Source: Amorphophallus konjac (Eukaryota > Streptophyta > Magnoliopsida > Alismatales > Araceae). Taken from it: a stretch of 64,000 bases of DNA. Below the pieces are notes generated by a model that ran no database searches, was not told the DNA's origin, and saw only the letters and a list, made by a program, of their open reading frames with translations. The translations under genes and the position numbers were made by a program. Numbering within the stretch: the first letter of the stretch is position 1; each line of letters starts with the position of its first letter. Location: NCBI GenBank assembly GCA_022559845.1, contig CM040125.1:326809829-326873828 (forward strand). The letters run 5' to 3'. Positions 10,891 through 22,726 of the stretch are shown here, piece by piece.

Positions 10891-11371
10891 TCTCCGTGTT
10901 GCTTCCTTCTATTTTCATCCTGGTCTCTTCTGATCGCGTGTCTTTCTATTGCTTCACTCCGTGTTATCTTCTTCTCACCTCATGCTGTCTTCATCTGACT
11001 TCGTGTCGTCTTCGTTGTTGTGTTAGCTGTGTTCTCGTGTACTTCGTGTCGTTCTCGTGTTATCTCGTGCTAAACTCATCTAACGTACCTCGTGTCAGTC
11101 ACAGTATAGTGCACCTCGTTTTGTTATCATATATCTCATGCAGTTCTTTGTTCTTATGGCCAACCAACTTATCTCAGCTACATATAGCGAACCCTGAGCA
11201 TTAATGTAATTAATCTGCTTGCAGGGATCCGAGGAAGATTACTCCTCAGTGTCTGGGCAGCACGTGATCCAATGCTAGAGGAACCAATCCGATAAGGACA
11301 CGTGGCAAGAAGGTTCTGGATCAAGCGTGGGAGGCACACGCATTCTGAATCGGATCTGCTGCTGCTGCTGA

Positions 11372-11379
11372 TATAAATA
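11372..11379 (+). promoter_or_regulatory. TATA box of the plus-strand SIRE-type LTR
   Basis: TATAAATA followed by GAAACCTTCGTC, matching the promoter block of the inverted LTR (8032-8039, minus). Confidence 0.6.
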
Positions 11380-12471
11380 GAAACCTTCGTCTTCAGATGG
11401 AGTATGATCGAAAAAGAGAAAGATATAGAAGAAAGAGCAGAAAAGCAGAGAGTCCTTCGATCCAGAAAAACGAGAGAAAGAAGAGAAGAAAAAGAGAGAG
11501 CAGAAACTGAAGGAGAAAGAAGAAGAAGAAAAGAAGAGGAGAGAGAGCTTTACTGAGGATCTGATCAGTCTGTTCGTGGATCAAATCCAGAACGACTATG
11601 CTCATTGAGAGCTATATATCTTGCATTTTATTTCCAGCTTCTGTCGCTGTCATTTTCATGTTTTCTTATTTTTCCTTTTGCTACCTTGTTTAGTCTTGTT
11701 CTTCCGATTGCCATGTTGGGGATCGGGTTTCTCCTGGTGGTACAGGAGAAGGGAGATCTGATCTCCAGGTTGCAAGTGGCAGGTTGTCACTTGAGGGTTC
11801 CCTCTGGTTTAGAGGAAGGGAGGCTTATCCTCCGGTCCTTGGCTTGTGGCTTGCAAGTCAAGGGGTCCCTCCGGTTGGAGGAAGAGAGGTCTTAGACCTC
11901 TGGTTTGCTAGTGACGGGGAGTCACTGGTGGGTTCCCTCCTGGTCTGGAGGAAGAGAGGCTAGGCCTCTGGTGGGTTGCCGGCAGTAGGTTGCTACTGGC
12001 TGGTTCACTGGTAGTGGGACTGCTACCAGTGGGGTTCCCTCTTGGTATAGAGGAAGAGAGACGTGAGTCTCTGGTTTCTAGTGACCGTGGGTTGCTAGTT
12101 GTTTCCTCCGAGTAGGAGGAAGAGGGGAGGTTGTTCCCCTGGGTAAGCTATGTATCAGCGTTTGTTGGCAAGCTGTGTTGCCCAGCTGTTAGTGAAGTCA
12201 CACTCAGTTTGAGTGTGGGGTGGATGTAGGTCTGGAGGACCGAACCACCTAAAAATTCCTGTGCCGTGTGCTTGTTTTTCTCTTCTGGGCTTGGATATTC
12301 GGTAGATGCTTGTTTAGGCCGATCCTTCCCTATCCTCCAAGCAGTTCGTTCTGCGGTTAGTGTTTGACCATTGTGCTCTAATTCGGAAACTCATGTTTGA
12401 GATCTAAACTTAATTTTTAGTCCTTAATTTTTAACGGGTAAAGGTCCATTCACCCCCCTCTGGACCTATCA

Positions 12472-12826
12472 TTATGATCTGAAGATAGGGATAGAAACAA
12501 TCAAAGGTCCTGTCAGTGCAATCCCTCCATTCCTCAAAGCTGTGCTAGAGAAGATTGACAAGGTAATAGCAAACATTCAGTCACTTGAGAACAAACTCCA
12601 CGATAAAGACTCTGTCACTGAAATTGGCAATGTTCGCAACACTCTAAGTCATCAGCTCAGCGAACTCTCTCAAGAGATCAGAGACCTACTAACCAGGGAT
12701 CAATCTACTTCAGGACAGCAATCTCGTCAGACACCTCCAGGCACTCAATCCTCTCAAGGACACTCTTCTCGTCAGCAACAACAACCATCTTCTGCCAGAC
12801 GTTTCAATCGCTTCTTCCCATCTTAA
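12472..12826 (+). pseudogene. C-terminal end of the 3' extra frame of a SIRE-type element
   Basis: Open from the edge of the preceding LTR to TAA at 12824-12826. It shows a helical, charged stretch (KIDKVIANIQSLENKLHDKD, then SHQLSELSQEIRDLL) and a Gln/Ser-rich tail ending RRFNRFFPS. The layout matches 3514-4154. The N-terminus and all of gag and pol are missing. It is followed by a 3' untranslated region with polypurine tract and the LTR at 13116, so it is the 3' end of that element. Function unknown. Confidence 0.55.
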
Positions 12827-13115
12827 ACTATGTTTTCTACATGCACCCCCTTTAATGATGATGACAAAGGGGGAGAGCAGAACGAACAATAGCATGAGTT
12901 TTGTTCATGAATGATAGCATATGTTTTCGTTTTTGTGATTCAGAACGAACAACAGCATGAGTTTTGTTAATGAATGATAGCATATGTTTTCATTTTTGTG
13001 ATTCATAATTTTCTTGAACTGACAAGTAACCATGCGTTTGTTTGATGCTAACCATGTGTGATTGCAAATGTCATTAAAACAGTTTGGGGGTTATCATCAT
13101 CAAAAAGGGGGAGAT
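12827..13115 (+). other. 3' untranslated region and polypurine tract of a SIRE-type element
   Basis: Holds AAAGGGGGAGAGCAG (about 12868), a direct repeat of about 75 bases (CAGAACGAACAAnAGCATGAG twice, 12881-13000), and the polypurine tract AAAAAGGGGGAGAT just before the LTR at 13116. No gene is seen. Confidence 0.7.
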
Positions 13116-13217
13116 TGTTGTACTCCTGGTTTTGATGATGACAACAGTAAGATATTGGATATAGACACTTAACCTCCTAATAAATGTTTAATAGGATCAA
13201 AGGGGTTGCAGGGTGCT

Positions 13218-14352
13218 CAATGCGTCAACGCCACCAAATGGAAGCGTCGACGCAGCAGTGCAAACTCAAGAAAGAAGCCCCTGGGTTAATTGGTGCGTCA
13301 ACGCAACGTTCAAATGGAGTGGACGCATCAGAGCATTGATAGCTTGGGCACAAAGTCTATACACCAGCTGGATCCATTTAGTCTGTACATTGGCATATCT
13401 TCTTCAAGTCTGTACATCGGGCACCTTCTTAATGAAGTCTACACATCGCTTAGTCTGCTCAGTGCCTTCAGCCCAAGTGCTCAAAGCCAAGTCTATACAA
13501 CGCCAACCCAACACATTGAACAGTTCTCCAAGTCTATACACTAGACTTCATTTCTCTAAGTCTATACATTGTTGTTTGCACTGCAAAGTCCATACACTGG
13601 AAGCTCTTCGTTTGATATCAACAAGTCTGTACACTGGGTTCAACTCTCCAAGTCTGTACAGCCTGTTTGTCTTCATGTGTGAAGTCTATACAATGCATGC
13701 TCACATAACTAACTCTATACACTCGATTGTTAGATCTTCAACTATATACATTGGTTGATTCTATACACTGAGATCTCATGAAGAGTTGCAAGTCTATACA
13801 CTCGTTGTTATAGGCCTAGACTGCTAAGTCTATACACTCCCTCACTCTGTACACACTTGCTATATTGATCTCTGAAGTCTATACAATGCTTCACGCTAAC
13901 ACTAAGTCTATACACTTCATTATTGTTGCTGAAGGGAACAGGGTCGACGCCTGAAGCTTAAAGCGTCCACGCATCAGTAGACGAAGCTTTCACGATGTCT
14001 TCTATTGCGTTAACGCCACAAGCAAGCAGCGTCGACGCAGCAGTTAAAGAAGCAGAGACTCTTACAAGCGACGAAGCTTTCACGATATCTTCCACTGCGT
14101 CAACGCCATCAACAAGCAGCGTCGACGCAGCGGCTTAAGAGACGCCAGTATACAAATGTACATGTCTTCAATGCGTCAACGCAACATGCTGATAACGTCG
14201 ACGCAGCACGCCCATATGTTGAAGACTTGATCACTGGACTGCCGATACCGTTGCGTCAACGTAGCAGGCTGATGGAGTCGACGCAGCGGTTAAAAAGGTT
14301 GAAGATCTCTGATGGCTGCGTCAACTCTTTGGAGCAAGTGAGTTGACGCCAT
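13218..14352. repeat. GCGTCAACGC / GCGTCGACGC hairpin units in the LTR
   Basis: About eight units, at about 13218, 13291, 13943, 14006, 14096, 14170, 14251 and 14320, pair TGCGTCAACGC with GCGTCGACGCA across 15 to 20 bases. They flank the AGTCTATACAC array on both sides. Loops differ between units while arms are kept, apart from CpG losses. Confidence 0.75.
13355..13925 (+). repeat. Interspersed AGTCTATACAC repeats
   Basis: More than twenty copies of AGTCTATACAC or AGTCTGTACAT recur at irregular spacing of about 20 to 40 bases. Sequence between copies is not conserved, so this is a motif array and not a simple satellite. Confidence 0.8.
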
Positions 14353-14516
14353 CTAACTCCAGTTACTGAGCGTACTGGTGCTGGGCACGTGATCCGAGGA
14401 TAGGAGAGTGCCCAGATGAGGACACGTGTTCTGACAGCCTGCTGGATGCTGCCACGTGGTCCGAATTCTTAGGGCGGGAACTGTGGAAGCCACACGCGCC
14501 CTGCTGCTCCTGCTGG

Positions 14517-14524
14517 TATATAAT
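14517..14524 (+). promoter_or_regulatory. TATA-like site of the 13116 LTR
   Basis: TATATAAT followed by GGAGCCTTCGTC, in the place of the TATA boxes in the sister LTRs. Confidence 0.5.
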
Positions 14525-14616
14525 GGAGCCTTCGTCTTCAGATGAAGGTTGATCAAAGAAAAAGCCTGGAGAGCAGAAAGCCCTTCGATCCAGAAAAAGA
14601 GAAAAAGAAGGAAAAG

Positions 14617-14850
14617 AGATTAGGAGAGTAGAAGAGAAAGAAAGAGAGATAGAGAGTGAGAGATTAGGAGAGTAGAAGAGAAAGAAAGAGAGATAGAGAG
14701 TGAGAGATTTGGAGAGTGGAAGAGAAAGAAAGAGAGATAGAGAGTGAGAGATTAGGAGAGTAGAAGAGAAAGAAAGAGAGATAGAGAGTGAGAGATTTGG
14801 AGAGCAGAAGAGAAAGAAAGAGAGAAAGAGAGTGAGCGAGAGAGCTCGTG
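14617..14850 (+). repeat. Purine-rich tandem repeat, about four units
   Basis: A unit of about 58 bases (AGAGAAAGAAAGAGAGATAG then AGAGTGAGAGATT and GGAGAGTAGAAG) is repeated about four times. It lies downstream of the TATA-like site, so it would be in the transcript leader. Confidence 0.85.
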
Positions 14851-15607
14851 GAGAAGAAGGAAGAAGCTGCTTGAAGATCTGTCTTCACTGGACCGTGGAT
14901 CATATACAGGCCAGTCAGCTCCGTTGAGAGCCACATTGTGCATTTCGTTTTACAGCTTTCTGATTGCTGTGTTATTTTCCTTTATTGTTTTCCTTTGTTT
15001 TCTGATCATCTTTGTTCTTCCGATTGCCCTGTTGGGGATCGGGTTCCTCCTGTTGGTTCAGGAGAAGGGAGATCTGATCTCCAGGTTGCAAGTGACAGGT
15101 TGTCACTTGTGGGTTGCCCTCTGGTTAGAGGAAGGGAGGCTAGTCCTCCGGTTCTGGGCTTGTGGTTGCAAGTCCAGTGGTCCCTCCTGGTCTGGAGGAA
15201 GAGAGGTCTTCGACCTCTAGTTTCCAAGTGGCTGGGAGTCACTTGGGTGTCCCTCCGGTTGGGAGAAAGAGGGGAGGCTGTTCCCCTGGTCAAGCTGTGT
15301 GGCAGCAACTGTTTGCAGACTAAGTCTGCGTTCTAGCTTGAGCTAGTGGAAGCCTCACTCCGGTTGGGAGTGAGGGGTGGATGTAGGTCTGTGGACCGAA
15401 CCACCTAAAAATCTATTGTGCAGTGGTTTGATTGTTTGCTTTGCTTCCGCTAGATGCTTGAATAGGCACGCTCCAAGTGTTTGTATTTGAGTTGAATCGA
15501 ATTGGTTCTATTCTGTGTCTATCTCTAGCATCCAAGTTTTTATTTGGCCATTATACATAGAGGGATACATTCACCCCCCCTCTGTATCCGGGCCTAGCAC
15601 CCTAACA

Positions 15608-16090
15608 AGAGTAGCTTTTGCTCATTTCTACGGCACTGGGAACAGCCTACTGGCGGAGGCCCGGGCGCTATGTGATGGCCTACGCTTGGCCGCAGCATTT
15701 GGCCTCGATCTTACCTCAATACAGTCTGATTCTGCCGTGCTTGTGTAGTCCATTAACAACTATATTTGCCCGTCTTGGCACATTCTCAAGTGGTGGCGCT
15801 GTGATACGCTACCTCAACGTCAACAAGATCCCCGTTGCGCACGTCTATCAGGAGGCAAACCGAGTAGCCGACTCCCTTGCCACACATGCATGCTCTATTG
15901 CGGACAACACTATTTTTAGTTCGGCATCCAGTCTTCCCCGAGTCTGCAGAGGAAATGCATTTCTTGACAAAATCTCCCTTGGTAGTATACGGTTGGTCTA
16001 ATTGTGTCTTTTTCCGGGGCCAGACCCCGCTGATCTTGTATTCATTGCAGCTATCAATAAAATTTTTTCCATTCTACTTTTAAAAAAAAA
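15608..16090 (+). pseudogene. 5'-truncated LINE: RNase H end and poly(A)
   Basis: Plus-strand 3' end of a plant non-LTR retrotransposon. The RNase H-like part reads LLAEARALCDGLRLAAAFG then QSDSAVLV, followed by TAG at 15746-15748 and later, in another frame, HVYQEANRVADSLATHA. These are the usual motifs of the C-terminal RNase H of plant L1-type ORF2. A short untranslated region with AATAAAATT and an A-run at 16081-16090 closes it. One stop and at least one frame change break the frame. Only the last 480 bases were inserted or kept, as is common for LINEs. The left edge coincides with the LTR end at 15607, so target duplications could not be confirmed. Confidence 0.75.
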
Positions 16091-16091
16091 G

Positions 16092-18939
16092 ATCTGCTCA
16101 GCCGAGATGTCTTCGTTGACCATCACCTTTTGGAGATATTGCTGTAGGGCCAATTGGTGAGTGGTCGATCTCCTGATCAGCTCTAGAATGGAAATCCTGG
16201 CTGGTGTCCTGTCCAAATGCTTCAATAAATCATATTCCATCCCTGGGACGGACTCTGGTTCTTGTACTTGCTCTTCTTGCCCCTGCACGGGCTCTTGCTA
16301 TCTTTGTTGAGGGAAAACGCGGTAGAACATCCGCCCACTGTGGAGCACCATAGTCTGGGATGTCTGCGCCTCCGTCGGGTTGACAATGGCTGGAGGGTTG
16401 GTAGAGGATGATGGGATGTCGGAATTGTTGGTTTGGACAAGAGGAGCCGGTTGGGGAATCCTGACGGGGGCCCTTTCCGGCTGGATGTAAATAGGAAGTG
16501 GCACCATTGGTGTGCAGGGAGGTGGATTGCAAGGGATAGGAGTAGGTGAAGGATGTGCAGAAGGGGGCATCTGAGGTGCCAAACTGGTGGTAGGAGGTGG
16601 ATGAGAATTTATTGGAGATCGGATTAACAATGGCCTTGGAATGTCAGAGTTTTGCGTAGATGGTGACAATGGGGATGTGTGGGGAAGGAGTGGCCTGGAA
16701 GGCAAAGGGGTGGAAGTAGGTGGGGCTTGTGGAGTGGGTGAGGAAGGAAGGGGACGAATAAGTAGAGGCCTTTGCGGGGAAGGACTGGAATAGGAAGAAG
16801 TTTGGTTTGCTATTCGGATGAAGGGTCTTGAAGGTTGAATCATTGGAGAAGGTTGGTTGGTTCTTAACAAATGGGGAAACCGGTTGGCATTCTGTTGGTT
16901 GATGGAAGAGACGTAGGCGCTTTCTAAGTGCCACCCCTAACCTCTCTCCACCTCGTGGAAGGTGATGACAGGGTTAACCTGCTGATTCTGGTGCTCCGAC
17001 AGAGGGTTTTGGATGATTCCCATCTCCGGCTGTACTGCTGAACTTGCTGTACTGGCTACTGCTGACCTTGCTATGGAGATTGCTGACGTGGTGGCCTCCT
17101 CACCTTCATGGCCGTGACAAACTTTCTCATTTCGTCCCAATCGATGCCTCCCTGATCATTCAAATCATAAATATAATCCTTGAAATGGAAACAATGGTCT
17201 ATGTTGTGCCCTGGCTGTGGATGGAAGACATAGTACCGAGAGGTATCCACATTTGGTGACCACGTTGTCCTTTCTTTTGGCAGAACGAGTAGGTTGGCGG
17301 CCATAAGGGCATTGAAGATATCAGGGAGGCTTTCAGGCAATGGAGGGTACGGGGCTCTTTTCAGACCTACCGGTCTTCTAGGTTGTTGAGGGTCATAGTC
17401 GGCCGGTGGAGGCACATTGTGGTACTGTTTAGGAGCTGGAGGGTTCTGTTGCATCATTTGGTTTTGTGGAGGAAGCTGAGGTCGGAGGGATTGTTGGTGC
17501 GGTGTTTGGTTGGCAAAGGAGGGTTGTTGGAATTGTTGGGGCGGCCTTTGATTGGTAGGGTTGAGTGGTTGCATGGGATGGACGACCGCACCGACCTCCT
17601 TGTTCACAACTACACCCTCAGTAGTGGCACCACTATTATTCATCATATTGTTCTTCCTCGGCACTCTCGATTTCTGGTCAAACATAGAAAAGGTAGGTGA
17701 GTCCTTCATCTGAGTTTGTATGTACCTCGCCCTCTCATACAACTCCTCCATAGTATTCAACTTGTTCATGGCCAAAATATGACGGAACTGAGGAGTGGCA
17801 TTAGATACTATCATTTTCACTTGTTCCATCTCCGAAAGTGTATCTTTCAGCTTCTCAGCCATAGACCTCCACATGTCGGCAAACTGAATAAAGTCTTCCT
17901 CTAGTTTCATCTTCTCAATAACAAGATCAGTAACAGACAAAGAGGGACCCACATGGTCCCTGTACTTCTGCAAAAACCTTCTCTTGACAACATCAAAATC
18001 GCCGGCCTCGGTTGGCTCCAAAGAATAGAACCATTCGAGAGCCGGGCCATCCAAAGATCTCCTGAACAAATACGCCAATGATGCCTTACTATTTTGCCAG
18101 TAGGAAGTTTCATATAAAAAGTCCTTCAAATGAATGAACGGGTTTCTTGTTCCATTGTATCGGCGGAAGGTCGACATTTCTGACGGTGGCAAATGAAATA
18201 CTGGCAAGGTTGGTACACCAATTTCTAGAGCATCTTTTGGAATGGACATCTTCTTGATTTGTTCTTCCATACTAGCTATCTTCTACAGCAGGACGTCTGT
18301 GTTGGACTCGACCGGGGTCGGATTGGAGGGGAACTGATTCGGCAAAGGGTTTCTCAGAAATAACTGAACTGGGAAATTTTGGGGTTTAGTAAAAGAATAG
18401 CCTGCCGGAGCAGGGGCGGGGGTTGCAGGACGGGAAGAAACAATAGCCTGATTCACTTGATGGACCGCCTGGTCCTTGGGGGAATTGACTTGGTGGCCAC
18501 CCGCGGCCTGGAGGGGGTTCGAGGAGGAAGAAGGGACATACTTTACCTTCAAGGTAGCTTGGATCTTTTGGTGTTGTGCCTCATCCAGTTGTGAGAGAGC
18601 ATTGATGAGATCATCGACATTGAGGGAGGAGGCGGCTCCTCCGAAAGTGGATTGGGGTTGCACCTGGGACGACGCGGGGTCTCCCACCTGGCTAGTGTCA
18701 ACCATGTAGACTTGAGGGTTCTGGGGTTGGGGAGTGAAGTATTGAGTGGTAGCATGGTCTCCCTGAAAGTTGACTTGTTGACGTGGAGAGGGTGGGTAAT
18801 AAACTGGGACATAGCTCCCCTCAGCCTGGTACTGCTGCTGGGGAAGTTCAACGTTTTGCTGGTACTGACCAACCTCACTCTCTTCCTGGAATTGCCCTGA
18901 GCTGTCCATCTCAAGGGTTCTACCTGACCTGAGCATCAT
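16092..18939 (-). pseudogene. gag: Degenerate gag of a Tat/Athila-like Ty3 element
   Basis: Minus-strand coding in several broken frames. The N-terminal piece (18939 to a TAG at 18283-18285) begins MMLRSGRTLEMD and is Gln/Pro-rich. The next (18270-17071) holds the gag domain: FRRYNGTRNPFIHLKDF, LFRRSLDGPALEWFYSLEP, VVKRRFLQKY, then a Gln/Pro/Asn-rich stretch and YYVFHPQPGHNIDHCFHFKD, a His/Cys-rich motif in zinc-knuckle place. A Pro/Ser-rich third piece (16934-16298) and a short last piece (16288-16092) lie in shifted frames. All pol is missing; a LINE abuts the left end. The TAG at 18283 stands where a CAG codon would keep the frame open. The lineage call is inferred from the long gag and this domain style. 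Confidence 0.8.
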
Positions 18940-19450
18940 GTTTCTAATGACTGTGTAGGAAATGTTTCAACTCAAACAGTTATAACAAGGCCAAAGACCA
19001 CAAACAACCAACACCACACAGTATGGACACCCAATATCAACACAATCACACCCAACCAAATGAAGGATTTCTCTACCCTTAAACAAGTTCAATCAAAGAA
19101 GTTATGATGCATTAAACACCCAAATTTTAAAAGTTTTATCCAATTAAGAGTGTTTATCAATGTGTATGGTCAATGGGGTTTTCACTCACTATGAAGAGCT
19201 ATGTTCCGATTTGTGTTTCCCCGCCGGGAGCCTAAATTTCCACTCTCTCAACCGCAGTAGGCTCACTAAACACCGGGGTGCTCCAAGGTACAACCTGCCT
19301 AGCTTCCGCGAGGGAATCCACGGGTGCGAGGACTTACAGAGATATTGGACTAATAAGTTCCAATCCAAAGAGACGAAATGCTCAATGGAGGGCCCTTATA
19401 AGTCCAAGAAGGGGTGTGGATCCTAAAGAGTGTGGAGGGAGGAGGTCCCT
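18940..19450 (-). other. 5' leader of the minus-strand Ty3 element
   Basis: No gene is seen. At 19286-19420 the minus strand holds a block with GGTTGTACC, GATTCCCTCGCGGAAG and GGGCCCTCCATTGAGCA that recurs on the plus strand in the Retro-A leader (25185-25320) and in part at 21758-21823. A possible Asp-type primer site remnant (TCCCCGCCGGGAGCC on the plus strand) is at about 19216. The order gag-leader-LTR runs leftward. Confidence 0.5.
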
Positions 19451-21600
19451 CAGCCTAAATGCAAATATGATGCAGAGGCAAGTGATGACAGTAATATGAC
19501 AAATCAAAAGGACAGCATCAATATGGCCAGCAGCAGCAATAACAATAATGCCAGACAATGTTCACTGTAGCAATAGATGGCAGTGACACAGGTAAGAACG
19601 TGTGTCACAGGGTCAATGTGTGCTCAGACAGAAGCCATATATGCCTAAACAGCAAGTGACAGTGAAAGCAGGTATCAATGTGTTCAACCAATGAATAAGA
19701 GCAAGTGTCACGGGAAGTGAGACAGTAACAGGAGGAAGCAACCAATCAACACTCATAGGTATCAGATGCACAGCAAACGGAGGTCATCACAATGAGTGAT
19801 CGGTGAATAGGAAAATGGCATCCAAGAGGCAAGACGCTAAATGAAATAGCGTCTGCTGGCGGACGCCTATTCAAATGATTTTTGTTTTAAAAAGATGTAA
19901 CAGTAAATAGCGTCTTTCCAGAAGGACGCGGATAGCAGAAATATCATGAATTAAAATATAAACAACGTCACTCAAGACAGACGTAGATCATGCAATTTTC
20001 AGATAATAGCAAATGGTAAATGAAACGGCGCCTTCCTGACAAGACGCTAAAAACAATGAGCGTCTATCATAATATACGTCAATTCCTCAACAGCAGTAAG
20101 AACACAAGCAATCAACAACCGACCAAACAAGGCTTCACAGATCAAAACTAAGGTGAGGTGCACGTGGTGCACCAGGGAAACAAGGGGAAAAAGGTTGCCA
20201 CGTGGTGCAAAGGGGGAGTGGCACACGTGGGTGCCGATGAAAAGGGTAATCAAAAAGAAGGAACACCAAGTGTCCCACCGTGATCACCAATCTGTGAGCG
20301 CCGTCACTTGACGTTGTGTGAAATGAAAGGTGTGAATAAAAACAGTGTCGTGGAATATAAAAGTGTGGAGAAGGTGAGCACGTGGTGCTCAAATGATGGA
20401 ATGGAGCACGTGGTGCTCAATGAATGTGATCGCCAGAGGAGGGAGACTCCTCAAAATAAAAATAACAAAAGAAAAGGGATCACGTGTGTACCTGTGAATG
20501 GGGAGATGTGGTGTCCTTTGCTTCCTCCTTGGTTGGCCGACCAACTAGAAGGGTTCCTTTCAAATTTTGATTACCCTAAAACAAGAAGCAAACAAAGAAA
20601 ATAATGCACAAAATTAGTCAAATGAATGGTGTAGCGATCTGTTCAAATGAGTGACTAAGCATGCAAGAGGCTACCGAACACACGTGGGGGTGTTGGTTTA
20701 AACCCCTTAGGAGTTATGGGAGATGTGTATGCATGAAATAATAAGTGCAACGTAGTGATGATCTGGCAATGCCAGAAGGAGTGCACTGTGATGATTGTGC
20801 GAGTTACAATGAGAATGCAGTAGCATACAAATGACTCAAACACAAAAGGAAATGGAAAGAATGAGAGGAAGAAGAACATGGGGGTGTCCCCTCCATCGAG
20901 CAGTGTTGCAGAAGGAAGAGTCTCCCGGCGTGAAAGGGATGGAGGAAGGAATCTTCTGTCAAGGAGAAGTGGAGGAAATCATAACTAACGAGTGTTATTC
21001 TGACTCCTCTGATCTCTAATTCTCTTCTTCCCTTTTTCTATCCCCTCTGTCGTGCGAGCGCTCAAAAGAGAAGGTATTTAAATGGGAGAAATTCCTTCGT
21101 TGGGAAAGGATGAAACCATGGCAGTATTTCCTTCTAAAAAAATGGAAGGGAATAGGAAATGGCAAGGGTTTCCTATTAGAGAAATATCAAAGCATGGATC
21201 GGCAATGGTCAACCCGGGGAAGGAGATCTTCGGCCGAGAGAAATAGAAATAGCGTCCGCCACAACGGCCGCTATTTGAAATAACGTCCACCACAAAGGAC
21301 GCAAATTCTTGGAGCAAATTTAGTAATATCCAGACTTTCTAAAATAAATTGCATCTTTCATAGCAGGCGCTAATAAAAATGGCGCCTGTGATGCAGGTCG
21401 CTCATTTTTAGTCAAAACACAGCAATTTTCAAAATTAAAATCATTAGCGTCTGCCATTTAAGCCGCTATTTATTAAAAATTGTCATTAAACAGATAATTG
21501 CCCAAAGAATAAATGTCCGTTGAGGAAGTCACGAATTATAAATAGCGTTCGATAATAAAGATGCAAATTCCACAAATTACCCAAGAAAGAGAAATACTCA
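19451..21600 (-). repeat. Probable LTR of the minus-strand Ty3 element
   Basis: No gene is seen. The region has the right place for the 5' LTR of the gag at 16092-18939 and carries GCGTC hairpins at 19832-20065 and 21245-21580 (for example GCGTCTGCTGGCGGACGC), CACGTGG-rich stretches at 20160-20420, and low coding potential. I could not find clear TG and CA ends, so the limits are approximate. Confidence 0.35.
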
Positions 21601-22478
21601 TCTCATTCAATTCTAAAGTAGAATCCACTTTGGGCATTACATGGTGACATGAGATTTACTAAGGCTAATGTCAAATTTAGCGTGTCTACACATACAATCT
21701 CGGACTTGTGATCCTCTCCGTTGGATATTCCTTCCACCGAACTAGGTGATCTTGTTTCAAGGCCTCCATAAGACTCCGCGAGCCTAGGATTCCCTCTAGG
21801 ATGCCGTGCTGGTTGTACCCTTAAAACCCAATTGTCTAGAAAGCACTTTATCGGAGTTTTCTGTGTTTTGGATCTTAACGGCCATCCAGTAGACTGCAAG
21901 AGTCTAGTAGCGGCCATTTACTTGACCGCCAAGGACGCCTAGCGGCACTGCCATGACCACAAGGTTCCAAAAATTTCACTGCGTCGACACTCCCTTTCTT
22001 CATGCGTCGACTCTGTCATTAAACGGTCCAGAACTGACCGCTTAGGTGTATAAATGGTCCAGTCATGACCGCAAGTGTCTTCAATGTTCTTAACCTGGGG
22101 TTTGACCAAAGGGTTGATTTTCCTATGATTCCTAGAAGATTTATTGATCATCTAGAAGTTAATATCTTGTTCAAGAAGTTATTAATGAATTATGAAAGTT
22201 AAGGAAATGTCGTTATGCCGTCGGATTTCTTCCATGGCATAACCTAGTTATTAAATCATCCTTGAAACTCATAAATTCATTTTGGTATGTTCTTACCTTG
22301 ATTATTGTTAATATGAATCCAGTGTTTGAACTTATTCATTATTGGCCTACATTATTGATATTTCTCGTGGAAGTAGCTTGATTTATAACTTGAAGATACA
22401 AGGGCTCAACTCCAGTCCCCTCAACAGATAGCCGAAAATATACTATAAAACATGGGATATGATAAACATTGGCGTCGC
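21601..22478. other. Unassigned element-derived DNA upstream of Retro-A
   Basis: No gene is seen. A leader-type block with GGCCTCCATAAG and GCTGGTTGTACC (21756-21823, plus) suggests the remains of another Ty3-like leader. Near 21975-22070 there are paired GCGTCGAC motifs and two GGTCCAG...TGACCGC units. Confidence 0.4.
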
Positions 22479-22726
22479 TGATAAGTATCATATTTTATAT
22501 CATAATTTACATCACATTCATCACTTTTTGAGCATTTAATGAGCATAGTTATTCATTAATATGGCCAAATCCCTTCTCGCCATTAATTTGAGTTTATATG
22601 ATTTTATCATCATTTTGAGTCAAAATAGCAATGTGAGAAATATTTAAGAAAATGCACAATTGTCATAATTCATTTTGAAATAAAGAACATTGACTATTTC
22701 AAAATTTTTGAATTTTCAGGAATGAG

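Larger units (their letters stand above)
10012..12471 (+). repeat. SIRE-type Copia LTR, plus orientation
   Basis: Starts TGTTGAGTCTTG just after AAAAAGGGGGAGAT and ends GGACCTATCA. It is of the same family as 7132-9433 in inverted orientation: both have the CTTCGTGTTG array, a block with CACGTGATCC and GAGGAACCAAT, the TATA box and the block near GGATGTAGGTCTG. The DNA right of it is 3' internal sequence of another element, without a primer site, so this LTR does not start an intact element. The right boundary is less sure than the left. Confidence 0.75.
13116..15607 (+). repeat. SIRE-type Copia LTR with two kinds of repeat array
   Basis: Starts TGTTGTACTCC after a polypurine tract and ends CACCCTAACA beside the LINE piece. 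It has a TATA-like TATATAAT at 14517 followed by GAGCCTTCGTC, a purine-rich tandem array (14617-14850), and the conserved block GGATGTAGGTCTG with GAACCACCTAAAAA (15377-15410). The upstream half carries the hairpin and AGTCTATACAC arrays listed separately. It is a different subfamily from 10012-12471: the promoter and downstream part match, while the upstream arrays do not. Confidence 0.8.

Noticed and set aside
10476..11204. Plus-strand open frame of 242 codons rich in Cys, Val, Phe and Ser, looking like a membrane protein
   Set aside because: It is the translation of the CTTCGTGTTG array in the LTR. The composition comes from the repeat.
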